A DNA stretch of 64,000 nucleotides, taken from the NCBI GenBank assembly GCA_023423655.1, contig JAFAFE010000007.1, positions 62,001 through 126,000 of the forward strand, read 5' to 3'. Below, piece by piece: positions 53,573-62,586 of this stretch. The DNA comes from Pseudomonadota bacterium (GTDB lineage Bacteria; Pseudomonadota; Alphaproteobacteria; Sphingomonadales; Sphingomonadaceae). Positions within the stretch are counted from its first letter, which is position 1. Each line of letters begins with the position of its first letter. The translations under genes were made by a program, and so were the position numbers. The notes beneath the pieces were generated by a model. That model saw only the letters and a program-made list of their open reading frames with translations. It made no database searches and had not been told where the DNA came from.

Positions 53573-55699
53573 ATGACTGACTATAATGACTGGAAAAACC
53601 TCGCCGACAAAGAGGTGAAGGGCCGCGACCTTGATTGGGACACCCCCGAAGGCATTACGGTAAAGCCGCTTTACACCGCCGAAGATGTGGTGACCGATCC
53701 GGGCCTTCCCGGCTTTGCGCCTTATACGCGCGGTGTGCGGGCTTCGATGTATGCCGGGCGGCCTTGGACGATCCGGCAATATGCGGGCTTTTCGACCGCC
53801 GAGGAATCCAACGCCTTTTACCGCCGTAACTTAGCGGCAGGGCAAAAGGGCCTATCCGTCGCGTTCGATCTCGCGACCCATCGCGGCTATGACAGCGACC
53901 ATCCGCGCGTCGTTGGCGATGTCGGCAAGGCCGGCGTTGCGATTGACAGTGTCGAGGATATGAAAATCCTGTTCGACGGCATCCCGCTCGATCAAATGTC
54001 CGTGTCGATGACGATGAACGGTGCGGTCATCCCGATCCTCGCTTTCTTCATCGTTGCGGGCGAAGAACAGGGGGTGCCGCCCGAAAAGCTCGAAGGCACG
54101 ATCCAGAACGACATTCTCAAAGAATTTATGGTGCGCAACACCTATATCTATCCGCCCGAACCTTCGATGCGGATCATTTCGGATATTTTCGCCTACACCG
54201 CCGACCATATGCCCAAGTTCAACAGCATCTCGATATCCGGCTATCATATGCAGGAAGCGGGCGCGACGCAGGTGCAGGAACTCGCCTTCACCATCGCGGA
54301 CGGGATGGAATATGTGAAATATGGTGTGGCGTCCGGCCTCGATATTGACCGGTTTGCCGGGCGGCTCAGCTTCTTCTTCGCCATCGGCATGAATTTCTTC
54401 ATGGAAGTCGCCAAGCTGCGCGCGGCCCGTGTGCTGTGGTATCGGGTGATGACCAAGTTGGAGGCCAAGGATGAACGCTCCAAAATGCTGCGCACCCATT
54501 GCCAGACATCGGGCGTGTCGCTGACCGAACAAGACCCTTACAACAATGTCATCCGCACGACCATCGAGGCGATGGCGGCGATGCTGGGCGGCACCCAGTC
54601 GCTCCACACCAATGCGCTCGACGAAGCGATTGCGCTTCCCACCGACTTTTCCGCGCGCATTGCCCGCAATACGCAGATCGTGATCCAGGAAGAAACCGGC
54701 ATGACCAATGTGGTCGATCCGCTGGGCGGCAGCTATTATGTCGAAGCATTAACGCAGGAACTGGTCGACAAAGCGTGGGAGATTATCGAACGCGTCGATA
54801 ATGAAGGCGGCATGGCGAAAGCGGTCGCCGCCGGTTGGCCCAAAGCGATGATCGAGGAAGCGGCGGCCGCGCGTCAGGCGCGGGTCGATCGCGGCGAAGA
54901 TGTGATTGTCGGCGTCAACAAATATCGTCTGGCCAATGAAGACCTGCTCGAAACGCTGGAAGTCGATAATAGCGTGGTGCGCGAAGCCCAGATTGCGCGC
55001 ATCAATGCGGTCAAGGCCGCGCGCGATGAGGCCCGTTGTCAGGCGGCGCTCAAGGCCTTGGCTGAAGGCGCGGCGGGCAAGGGCAATCTTTTGGCGCTTG
55101 CCGTCGATGCCGCCCGTGAACGCGCAACCTTGGGCGAAATTTCGCTCGCGATGGAGCAAAGTTTTGACCGTTATGGCACCACGCCAACACCGGTAAAGGG
55201 CGTCTATGGCGCGCCTTACAAGGATGATACCCGCTGGAAACAGGTGCTGGACGGGGTCGCGGCGGTCGAACGCCGCATGGGCCGCAAGCCCAAATTGCTC
55301 GTCGCCAAAATGGGGCAGGACGGCCATGATCGCGGTGCCAATGTGATTGCGTCGGCGTTTAGCGATATGGGCTTTGATGTCGTCTCCGGCCCTTTGTTCC
55401 AGACACCGCAGGAAACGGTTGTGCTGGCGCTTGATACAGGCGTCGATGTGGTCGGCGCGTCAAGCTTGGCTGCGGGCCATAAAACGCTCATCCCCGAACT
55501 GATCCAGAAATTGAAAGCCGAAGGCCGCAATGACATCAAGGTCATCGCGGGCGGTGTCATTCCGCCGCAGGATTATGACTTCCTGCGCGAAGCGGGTGTG
55601 CAGGGGATTTACGGCCCCGGCTCCAATGTGGTCGAATGTGCCGCCGATGTGCTGCGTCTCCTCGGTCATAATATGCCGCCGCTCGATGAAGCTGCGTAA
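53573..55699 (+). CDS. scpA: Methylmalonyl-CoA mutase (single-chain)
   Basis: Adenosylcobalamin enzyme turning (R)-methylmalonyl-CoA into succinyl-CoA. The 708-residue chain has the N-terminal substrate barrel (YAGFSTAEESN, FDLATHRGYDSDHP, SVSMTMNGAV) and the C-terminal B12 domain with the cobalt-ligand His585 in DGHDRGA, SSLAAGH and GGVIPP. ATG 53573 is behind AGAGGAAAA; the long open frame upstream is repeat F. The chaperone MeaB/ArgK is not in the window. Confidence 0.95.
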   Translation: MTDYNDWKNLADKEVKGRDLDWDTPEGITVKPLYTAEDVVTDPGLPGFAPYTRGVRASMYAGRPWTIRQYAGFSTAEESNAFYRRNLAAGQKGLSVAFDLATHRGYDSDHPRVVGDVGKAGVAIDSVEDMKILFDGIPLDQMSVSMTMNGAVIPILAFFIVAGEEQGVPPEKLEGTIQNDILKEFMVRNTYIYPPEPSMRIISDIFAYTADHMPKFNSISISGYHMQEAGATQVQELAFTIADGMEYVKYGVASGLDIDRFAGRLSFFFAIGMNFFMEVAKLRAARVLWYRVMTKLEAKDERSKMLRTHCQTSGVSLTEQDPYNNVIRTTIEAMAAMLGGTQSLHTNALDEAIALPTDFSARIARNTQIVIQEETGMTNVVDPLGGSYYVEALTQELVDKAWEIIERVDNEGGMAKAVAAGWPKAMIEEAAAARQARVDRGEDVIVGVNKYRLANEDLLETLEVDNSVVREAQIARINAVKAARDEARCQAALKALAEGAAGKGNLLALAVDAARERATLGEISLAMEQSFDRYGTTPTPVKGVYGAPYKDDTRWKQVLDGVAAVERRMGRKPKLLVAKMGQDGHDRGANVIASAFSDMGFDVVSGPLFQTPQETVVLALDTGVDVVGASSLAAGHKTLIPELIQKLKAEGRNDIKVIAGGVIPPQDYDFLREAGVQGIYGPGSNVVECAADVLRLLGHNMPPLDEAA

Positions 55700-55737
55700 C
55701 CCCATTTGTCTGACCTAAATATATACAGGAATTAGCC

Positions 55738-57012
55738 GTGACCCATAAGCCTGATACCCTCGCCATCCATGCCGGGACCGCGCCGGATCCGACGACCAAG
55801 GCGCGGATTACGCCGATTTACCAGACCGCATCCTATGTGTTCGACGATGTCGACCATGCCTCGCGGCTGTTCAATCTTCAGGAGTTCGGGAATATCTATA
55901 CCCGGATTATGAACCCGACCAATGGCGCGCTGGAAGGCAAGATTGCCGCGCTGGAAGGCGGGCAGGCTGCGCTAGCGGTGGCATCAGGTCATGCCGCGCA
56001 ATTCCTGACCTTCCACACATTGATGGAGCCGGGCTGCGAGATTGTTGCGGCCAAAAAACTATATGGCGGGTCGCTCAACCAATTGGGGCAGAGCTTCCGC
56101 AAAATGGCGTGGCACACCAATTTTGTCGATGCCGATAATGCCGACAATGTGGCCGCCGCCATCACCGATAAAACGCGCGCAGTGTTCATCGAAAGCCTCG
56201 CCAATCCGGGCGGTGTGGTGCAGGATATTGAAGCGATTGCGAAGGTCGCGCATGATGCGGGCGTGCCGCTCATCGTCGATAATACGATGGCAACGCCGAT
56301 CCTGTGCCGCCCGATTGACTATGGCGCGGATATTGTTGTCCATTCGACCACCAAATTTTTGAACGGCCACGGCAATGCGATTGGCGGGGTGATTGTCGAT
56401 GCGGGCAGTTTTGATTGGGCGAAGGGCGGCAAATATCCGGCCTTGAGCGAACCCAATGCCTCTTATCATGGCCTCACTTTCACCGAAGCGTTCGGCAACC
56501 TCGCTTTCATACTGGCGACCCGCACCTTGGGCCTGCGCGACCTTGGCCCGGCGATGGCCCCGATGAATGCGTTCCTTGCACTGACCGGCATGGAAACGCT
56601 GGCGCTGCGCATGGAGCGGCATTGCAATAATGCGTCGGCTTTGGCGCAATGGTTGAAAGACCATCCCAAAGTGGGTTGGGTCTCCTATGCTGGGCTACCC
56701 GACGACCCCTATCATGAACTGGCCCGGCGTTACCTTGGCGGCAAAGGCGGGGTGGTGTTCACCTTTGGCTTGAAGGGCGGTTATGATGCGGGGACCAAGC
56801 TGGTCTCCTCGGTCAAATTGTTCAGCCATCTGGCCAATTTGGGCGACACCCGTTCGCTCATCATCCACCCGGCATCGACCACGCATAGCCAGTTGGAAGG
56901 CGAAGAACTGGTCGCAGCAGGCGCTGGCGCCGATGTGATCCGCGTGTCGGTCGGTATAGAGCATATTGACGATATTATCGCTGATCTCGCGCAAGCGTTG
57001 GACGCAATCTGA
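55738..57012 (+). CDS. metY: O-acetylhomoserine sulfhydrylase
   Basis: PLP enzyme of the Cys/Met metabolism family forming homocysteine from O-acetylhomoserine and sulfide. The 424-residue protein starts at GTG 55738 after CAGGAA and has the PLP lysine Lys206 in HSTTKFLNGHG, the YTRIMNPT block and the C-terminal SLIIHPASTTH. Related enzymes release 2-oxobutyrate, a propionyl-CoA precursor, so its place in the propionate operon may not be accidental. I find no SAM or similar riboswitch in the 38-base gap upstream. Confidence 0.92.
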   Translation: MTHKPDTLAIHAGTAPDPTTKARITPIYQTASYVFDDVDHASRLFNLQEFGNIYTRIMNPTNGALEGKIAALEGGQAALAVASGHAAQFLTFHTLMEPGCEIVAAKKLYGGSLNQLGQSFRKMAWHTNFVDADNADNVAAAITDKTRAVFIESLANPGGVVQDIEAIAKVAHDAGVPLIVDNTMATPILCRPIDYGADIVVHSTTKFLNGHGNAIGGVIVDAGSFDWAKGGKYPALSEPNASYHGLTFTEAFGNLAFILATRTLGLRDLGPAMAPMNAFLALTGMETLALRMERHCNNASALAQWLKDHPKVGWVSYAGLPDDPYHELARRYLGGKGGVVFTFGLKGGYDAGTKLVSSVKLFSHLANLGDTRSLIIHPASTTHSQLEGEELVAAGAGADVIRVSVGIEHIDDIIADLAQALDAI

Positions 57013-58043
57013 TGTCTGACCTGATGATGGCCGAAATCCGCACCGACTGGACCCGCGACCAGATTGCCGCTTTGTTCGACCTGCCGTTCGATGAATTGAT
57101 GTTCCAAGCCATGACCGTGCATCGCGCGCATCATGCGGTGGGCGAGGTGCAGCTTTGCACGCTTCTCAGCATCAAGACCGGCGGTTGCCCCGAAGATTGC
57201 GGCTATTGTTCGCAAAGCGTGAAGGCCGATAGCGGGGTCAAGGCGACCAAGCTGATGGATGTGCGCGAAGTGCTGCAATCCGCCGCGCGCGCCAAGGATG
57301 CGGGATCACAGCGTTTTTGCATGGGCGCCGCCTGGCGCAACCCCAAAGACCGCGACATGCCCGCCATCGTCGAGATTGTGAAAGGCGTCAGCGCGATGGG
57401 CATGGAAACCTGCATGACCTTGGGGATGTTGACCCCCAAACAAGCGGATATGCTCGCCGATGCGGGGCTTGATTATTATAACCATAATATCGACACCTCA
57501 CCCGAACGCTATGCCAAGGTTATTACAACGCGCACGATGGACGAGCGGCTTGAAACGCTCGACCATGTGCGCAAGGCTGGCATTAATGTCTGTTCGGGCG
57601 GGATTGTCGGCATGGGCGAAACCCGTGCGGACCGTGTCGGTTTCATCCACACGCTCGCGACTTTGCCGCAACATCCCGAAAGCGTGCCGGTCAATGCGCT
57701 GGTGCCGGTCAAAGGCACGGTGCTGGGCGATATGCTCGCCGACACACCGCTTGAAAAAATTGACGATATCGAATTTGTCCGCACCATTGCGGTCGCGCGC
57801 ATCACCATGCCGATAAGCATGGTGCGCTTGAGTGCAGGGCGCGAAAGCATGTCGGAAGCAACGCAGGCGCTGTGCTTCATGGCGGGTGCGAACAGTATCT
57901 TCACCGGCGACAAATTGCTCACCGCCGCCAATGCTGGCGATGACAAGGATGCAGCGATGCTGGCGAAACTTGGCCTGCGGGCAATGGTGGCTGAAGAGCC
58001 GATGCGCGCGTGCAAATCCGTGCGGATGGAGGCAGCGGAATGA
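57012..58043 (+). CDS. bioB: Biotin synthase
   Basis: Radical SAM enzyme inserting sulfur into dethiobiotin. The 343-residue protein has the 4Fe-4S triad Cys59, Cys63 and Cys66 in GGCPEDCGYC, then SQSVKADSG, MGAAWRNP, YYNHNIDTSPE and the 2Fe-2S-related residues downstream. Its ATG overlaps the metY stop by one base. Other bio genes are absent, so the association is with biotin-dependent PccA/PccB. Confidence 0.96.
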   Translation: MSDLMMAEIRTDWTRDQIAALFDLPFDELMFQAMTVHRAHHAVGEVQLCTLLSIKTGGCPEDCGYCSQSVKADSGVKATKLMDVREVLQSAARAKDAGSQRFCMGAAWRNPKDRDMPAIVEIVKGVSAMGMETCMTLGMLTPKQADMLADAGLDYYNHNIDTSPERYAKVITTRTMDERLETLDHVRKAGINVCSGGIVGMGETRADRVGFIHTLATLPQHPESVPVNALVPVKGTVLGDMLADTPLEKIDDIEFVRTIAVARITMPISMVRLSAGRESMSEATQALCFMAGANSIFTGDKLLTAANAGDDKDAAMLAKLGLRAMVAEEPMRACKSVRMEAAE

Positions 58044-58435
58044 TGATAATCGCTATGCTCATGGCTAATGCAGTGATGGCGGAAAGCCCCACGCTCAATT
58101 GCGAAAATGCGACGGCGCAGATCGATATGACAATGTGTGCGGGGCAGGATTTCAAAGCCGCCGATGCCGAAATGAACGCGCAATGGGCGCTCACATCGGC
58201 GACGATGAAAAGGGACGATAAAAGTCTGGATCGCAAACGCGATACCCGCCCCGGCTATTTCGATACGCTTTTGGCGGGGCAACGGGCGTGGCTCACCTAT
58301 CGCGACCAGCATTGTCGCAGCGAAGGCTATACGATGCGCGGCGGGTCGGCGGAACCCATGGTGGCGAGCCAGTGCAAGGCCAAACTCACCCGCGCCCGCA
58401 CCGAACAATTAAAAGATCTTATGCAGGAATATTAA
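58040..58435 (+). CDS. LprI-like (DUF1311) secreted protein
   Basis: The 131-residue product starts on the ATG overlapping the bioB stop (TGA) with GGAGG eight bases upstream. A signal peptide runs to about AVMA (residues 10-13). Four cysteines in the DUF1311 pattern (LNCENA, TMCAGQDF, QHCRSEG, SQCKAKL) and the YFDTLLAGQRAWLTYRDQHC block match the lysozyme-inhibitor LprI N-terminal family. The role in this operon is unknown. Three bases separate it from pccA. Confidence 0.82.
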   Translation: MMIIAMLMANAVMAESPTLNCENATAQIDMTMCAGQDFKAADAEMNAQWALTSATMKRDDKSLDRKRDTRPGYFDTLLAGQRAWLTYRDQHCRSEGYTMRGGSAEPMVASQCKAKLTRARTEQLKDLMQEY

Positions 58436-58438
58436 GCC

Positions 58439-60460
58439 ATGTTCAAAAAAATCCTGATCGCCAACCGTGGTGAAATTGCGTGCCGGGTTATCCAGACGGC
58501 GCGCAAGATGGGCATCGCGACGGTGGCCGTCTATTCCGATGCCGATGCGCGCGCGCCCTTTGTCGCGATGGCCGATGAAGCGGTCCATATCGGTCCTTCA
58601 CCTGCGTCGGAATCTTATCTCGTCGCGGACAAGATTATCGAAGCGTGCAAGCTGACCGGCGCAGAAGCGGTGCATCCGGGCTATGGCTTCCTGTCGGAAC
58701 GCACCAGCTTTGCCGAAGCTTTGGCCAAAGAAGGCATCGCTTTTGTCGGGCCGCCGGTTGGCGCGATTGCGGCGATGGGCGACAAGATTGAATCCAAAAA
58801 GCTCGCCAAGGCGGCGGGTGTCAATGTGGTCCCCGGCTTTGTCGGTGAAATCCGTGATACCGATCACGCGGTCGAAATTTCGAACGAAATCGGCTATCCG
58901 GTGATGATGAAGGCGTCCGCTGGCGGTGGCGGCAAGGGGATGCGCCTGGCCTATACCGAAACCGATGTGCGCGAAGGCTTTGACAGTGTGAAGCGCGAAG
59001 GGTTGAACAGCTTTGGCGATGACCGTGTGTTCATCGAAAAATTCATCGAAGACCCGCGCCATATCGAAATCCAGATCCTCGGCGATAAACATGGCAATGT
59101 GCTTTATTTGAACGAACGCGAATGTTCGATCCAGCGCCGCCACCAAAAGGTCGTCGAGGAAGCGCCGTCGCCTTTTGTTACCCCTGAAATGCGCAAAGCG
59201 ATGGGCGAGCAATGCGTCGCGCTCGCCAAAGCGGTGGATTATCATAGCGCGGGAACAGTCGAACTCATTGTATCGGGTAAGGATCCGACGGGCGAAAGCT
59301 TCTATTTCCTTGAAATGAACACCCGCCTTCAGGTCGAGCATCCGGTGACCGAAGCGATTACCGGCATCGACCTTGTCGAGCAGATGATCCGCGTTGCCGC
59401 GGGCGAAAAACTGCCCTTCACCCAGGCCGATATCGGTATTGATGGCTGGTCGATTGAAAATCGTGTCTATGCAGAAGACCCGTATCGCGGCTTCTTGCCC
59501 TCCACTGGCCGCGTCGTACGCTATGGCCCGCCAGTTGAAGGCTGGACCAATGACGGCGAAGCCAATGGCCGGCGCGGGGTTGATGGCGTGCGCGTCGATG
59601 ATGGCGTGTTCGAAGGCGGCGAAGTGTCGATGTTCTATGACCCGATGATCGCCAAGCTCATCACTTGGGGCAAGACTCGCGACGAGGCGATTGCCAAGCA
59701 GATCGAGGCGCTTGATGCATTTGAACTGCAAGGCCTTGGTCATAATATCGACTTCCTCTCTGCGCTGATGCAGCATCCGCGCTTTCAGGAAGGCAATCTC
59801 ACCACCGGTTTCATCGCCGAAGAATATCCCGAAGGCTTTCATGGCGCGCCTGCCGATGCAGCATTGGTCCGCACGCTTGCGGCTATCGCGGCCTTTATCG
59901 CTGCGGCCGAAGCCGATCGCGCGCGCCGGATTGACGGCCAGCTTGGCGGACGCTTGCGCCCGCCAGCTAACTGGCAGGTCAAGCTTGGCGATGCGCTCCA
60001 TGTCGTGCAATTGAATGAAGATGAAGTGATGGTCGATGCCGAACCGGTCGATCTCGCTATGGCCTATACGCCCGGCGACCGCATGGTGGTTGCCGAGGTG
60101 GATGGCGCGCCCTTGTTCGTCAAAATCGCCAAGGACCGTGCTGGCTGGACCCTCACCACGCGCGGTGCGAGCCGTAAATTGCGCGTGTTGCCGGGAAATG
60201 TCGCGCCGCTCGCGACCCATATGATCGACAAGATTCCGCCCGATCTGTCCAAATATCTGCTCTGTCCGATGCCGGGCCTCCTCGTGCGTCTGGATGTCGG
60301 TGCAGGGGATAAGGTCGAGGCAGGCCAGCCGCTCGCTGTAGTCGAGGCGATGAAGATGGAAAATATCCTGCGCGCCGAAAAAGCGGGCACGGTCAAATCG
60401 GTCGAAGCGGCAGTCGGTGACAGCCTCGCGGTTGACCAGATCATTTTGGAAATGGAGTGA
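58439..60460 (+). CDS. pccA: Propionyl-CoA carboxylase alpha subunit
   Basis: Biotin carboxylase plus biotin carboxyl carrier. The 673-residue protein has the N-terminal biotin carboxylase (KILIANRGEIACRV, SAGGGGKGMR, LEMNTRLQVEHPVTE), a BT linker domain and a C-terminal biotinyl domain with Lys639 in VEAMKMEN. Its substrate choice is supported by the gene neighbourhood (pccB, epimerase, mutase), since the sequence alone also resembles methylcrotonyl and acetyl carboxylases. Confidence 0.95.
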   Translation: MFKKILIANRGEIACRVIQTARKMGIATVAVYSDADARAPFVAMADEAVHIGPSPASESYLVADKIIEACKLTGAEAVHPGYGFLSERTSFAEALAKEGIAFVGPPVGAIAAMGDKIESKKLAKAAGVNVVPGFVGEIRDTDHAVEISNEIGYPVMMKASAGGGGKGMRLAYTETDVREGFDSVKREGLNSFGDDRVFIEKFIEDPRHIEIQILGDKHGNVLYLNERECSIQRRHQKVVEEAPSPFVTPEMRKAMGEQCVALAKAVDYHSAGTVELIVSGKDPTGESFYFLEMNTRLQVEHPVTEAITGIDLVEQMIRVAAGEKLPFTQADIGIDGWSIENRVYAEDPYRGFLPSTGRVVRYGPPVEGWTNDGEANGRRGVDGVRVDDGVFEGGEVSMFYDPMIAKLITWGKTRDEAIAKQIEALDAFELQGLGHNIDFLSALMQHPRFQEGNLTTGFIAEEYPEGFHGAPADAALVRTLAAIAAFIAAAEADRARRIDGQLGGRLRPPANWQVKLGDALHVVQLNEDEVMVDAEPVDLAMAYTPGDRMVVAEVDGAPLFVKIAKDRAGWTLTTRGASRKLRVLPGNVAPLATHMIDKIPPDLSKYLLCPMPGLLVRLDVGAGDKVEAGQPLAVVEAMKMENILRAEKAGTVKSVEAAVGDSLAVDQIILEME

Positions 60461-60831
60461 TGCACCTCCCGCACGACCCTGCAAATCCTGCTGCCGACCC
60501 GATCCATTTTGACGATTTTCTGAAAGTCGATATTCGGGTCGGCACAATCATCGAAGCCGAACCCTTCCCCGAAGCGCGCAAAGCCGCTTTCAAACTGAAA
60601 ATCGATTTCGGCCCGACGCTTGGTGTCAAAAAATCGAGTGCGCAGATTACCGCGCATTATGCTTTGGAAGAGCTGGTCGGGCGGCAGGTTGCGGCGGTGG
60701 TCAATTTCCCGCCGCGCCAGATCTGTAAATTTATGTCCGAGGTGCTGACGCTCGGTTTCGGCGATGAAGCGGGCGAAGTTGTGCTGTTCGCGCCCGACCA
60801 TACAGTGCCGGACGGCGCGCGCCTGTTCTGA
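60460..60831 (+). CDS. CsaA-like tRNA-binding domain protein
   Basis: The 123-residue product starts at ATG 60460, the last base of the pccA stop, behind GGAG. It consists of an OB-fold tRNA-binding domain of EMAP II type (FLKVDIRVGTI, PRQICKFMSEVLTLGF). CsaA is proposed as an export chaperone or tRNA-binding protein; the cellular role is not settled. Confidence 0.87.
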   Translation: MHLPHDPANPAADPIHFDDFLKVDIRVGTIIEAEPFPEARKAAFKLKIDFGPTLGVKKSSAQITAHYALEELVGRQVAAVVNFPPRQICKFMSEVLTLGFGDEAGEVVLFAPDHTVPDGARLF

Positions 60832-60942
60832 AAAAAAGCCGCCTGCAATCCCTTATTGCGCACGTCTACATCAGGAGTAAAACAAGCGCGGACGGAATCC
60901 GGTAAGATGATTCCGCCTTAAAATAGGGACGGGGGCTGGAAG

Positions 60943-62577
60943 ATGGTTGAAGCCGAAGCGGGCGCGGAGCTGGTCAATGTCGGCGACGGTGTCCACCATG
61001 AATTGACGCCCAAGGAAACGCGCCTCGTCATCACCGCCTCGTCGCTCGGCACCATTTTCGAATGGTATGATTTCTTCATTTACGGCACTTTGGCAGCGAT
61101 TATCGGGCGGACTTTCTTCCCGTCCGGCGATCCGACGATGGAGCTATTATTATCGCTACTTGGCTTTGCAGTCGGCTTCGGCTTCCGGCCGCTTGGCGCG
61201 ATATTATTCGGCTATCTGGGCGATAAATTGGGGCGCAAATATACATTTCTGGTGACGATTACGGTCATGGGCCTTGCGACCGCCGCCATCGCTTTCGTGC
61301 CCGCGCATCAGGAAATAGGCATGGCCGCGCCGGTCATCATCCTGTTCCTGCGCATCTTGCAAGGCTTGGCGCTGGGCGGCGAATATGGCGGGGCGGCGGT
61401 CTATGTCGCCGAACATGCACCAAAGGAAAAGCGCGGCTTTTATACAAGCTTCATCCAGGCCTCGGTGATTGGCGGCTTTATATTGAGCCTCGCGGTCGTT
61501 CTCGGCACCAAATTCGTCGTTGGCGCGGAGGCTTTCGATGCAGGCTGGTGGCGTTTCCCCTTCGCCTTCTCGCTCGTGCTGCTCGCTATATCCTTGTGGA
61601 TGCGGCTAAAACTCAATGAAAGCCCGGTGTTCAAGGCGATCAAGGAACAAGGCCAAATTGCCAAAAATCCGGTCAAGGAAAGCTTTACCTATCCCGGCAA
61701 TATCAAGCGTATCATGGTCGCTTTGTTCGGCATTGCGGCGGGACTGACGGTGATCAGCTATACCGCGATGTTCAGCATCCTGTTCCTGCTGACAGGGCCG
61801 TTGCGGGTCGAGCCGACACAGGCCGAGATGGTGATCGGCGCAGGCTCGATCATCGGCACGCTCGCTTTTCTTTTTTCCGGTTGGTGGTCGGACAAGATCG
61901 GACGCAAAAAGCCGATTATATTGGGTTATGTGCTGACCTTGCTGCTGATGTTCCCGGCTTTCCATCTGGTCGGGCGCGTCGCCAATCCGGAGGTCAATGC
62001 GCTGTCGGACACCCAACCTATCATTGTTGCAGGCAATGATTGCACTTTTAACCCGTTCGTCAAAGCGCAAAAGACCGAATGTGGCCAATTGCTAGGCGGC
62101 TTGACCAAGGCGGGCATCCCTTATGACACGCAAAAGGCATCCACCTTGTCGGTCACGATTGGCGGCGAGAAAGTGGCCGAACCGACTGCCGCCGCGGTCG
62201 AGGCGCAACTGCGCGCCAATGGGATTAATCTCGACCAGATCAGGCTGGAGGCAGGGCAGATTGCGGTCATCCTGCTTATTATCATCTTCATTTTCTCTTT
62301 GTCTGGCCTGACATATGGCCCCGTCGCCGCTTTGCTGTCGGAAATGTTTCCGCCAGCCATCCGCTATAGCTCCCTCTCGATACCCTATCACCTCGGCACC
62401 GGCTATTTCGGCGGATTTCTCCCGCTTGTGAGCCAATATATCAACGCCAAGACCGGCGATCCGTATAATGGCCTCTGGTACACCTTTGCGGTGGTAGGGA
62501 TGGCTTTGCTGGTCACTTGGTTCGGACTTAAAGATACGCATAAACAGGGCGTGGACGCAGGCGTCACGAGCGGCTAG
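60943..62577 (+). CDS. MHS-family MFS transporter with large internal loop
   Basis: Proton-linked symporter family of ShiA/ProP/KgtP type. The 544-residue protein has the MHS start TSSLGTIFEWYDFFIYG-like motif (here ASSLGTIFEWYDFFIYG), RPLGAILFGYLGDKLGRK and the LQGLALGGEYGGAA block. Between the eighth and ninth helices, at about residues 347-440, there is an extra hydrophilic loop of about 90 residues with two cysteines (NDC and ECG), where typical members have a short link. Substrate unknown. Confidence 0.88.
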   Translation: MVEAEAGAELVNVGDGVHHELTPKETRLVITASSLGTIFEWYDFFIYGTLAAIIGRTFFPSGDPTMELLLSLLGFAVGFGFRPLGAILFGYLGDKLGRKYTFLVTITVMGLATAAIAFVPAHQEIGMAAPVIILFLRILQGLALGGEYGGAAVYVAEHAPKEKRGFYTSFIQASVIGGFILSLAVVLGTKFVVGAEAFDAGWWRFPFAFSLVLLAISLWMRLKLNESPVFKAIKEQGQIAKNPVKESFTYPGNIKRIMVALFGIAAGLTVISYTAMFSILFLLTGPLRVEPTQAEMVIGAGSIIGTLAFLFSGWWSDKIGRKKPIILGYVLTLLLMFPAFHLVGRVANPEVNALSDTQPIIVAGNDCTFNPFVKAQKTECGQLLGGLTKAGIPYDTQKASTLSVTIGGEKVAEPTAAAVEAQLRANGINLDQIRLEAGQIAVILLIIIFIFSLSGLTYGPVAALLSEMFPPAIRYSSLSIPYHLGTGYFGGFLPLVSQYINAKTGDPYNGLWYTFAVVGMALLVTWFGLKDTHKQGVDAGVTSG

Positions 62578-62586
62578 GGGAGCCGC

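Noticed and set aside
55700..55737. Possible SAM-type riboswitch ahead of metY
   Set aside because: The gap is only 38 bases and holds just a ribosome site.
58598..60547. 649-codon open frame on the minus strand
   Set aside because: Antisense to pccA, where every conserved carboxylase and biotinyl motif is intact on the plus strand.
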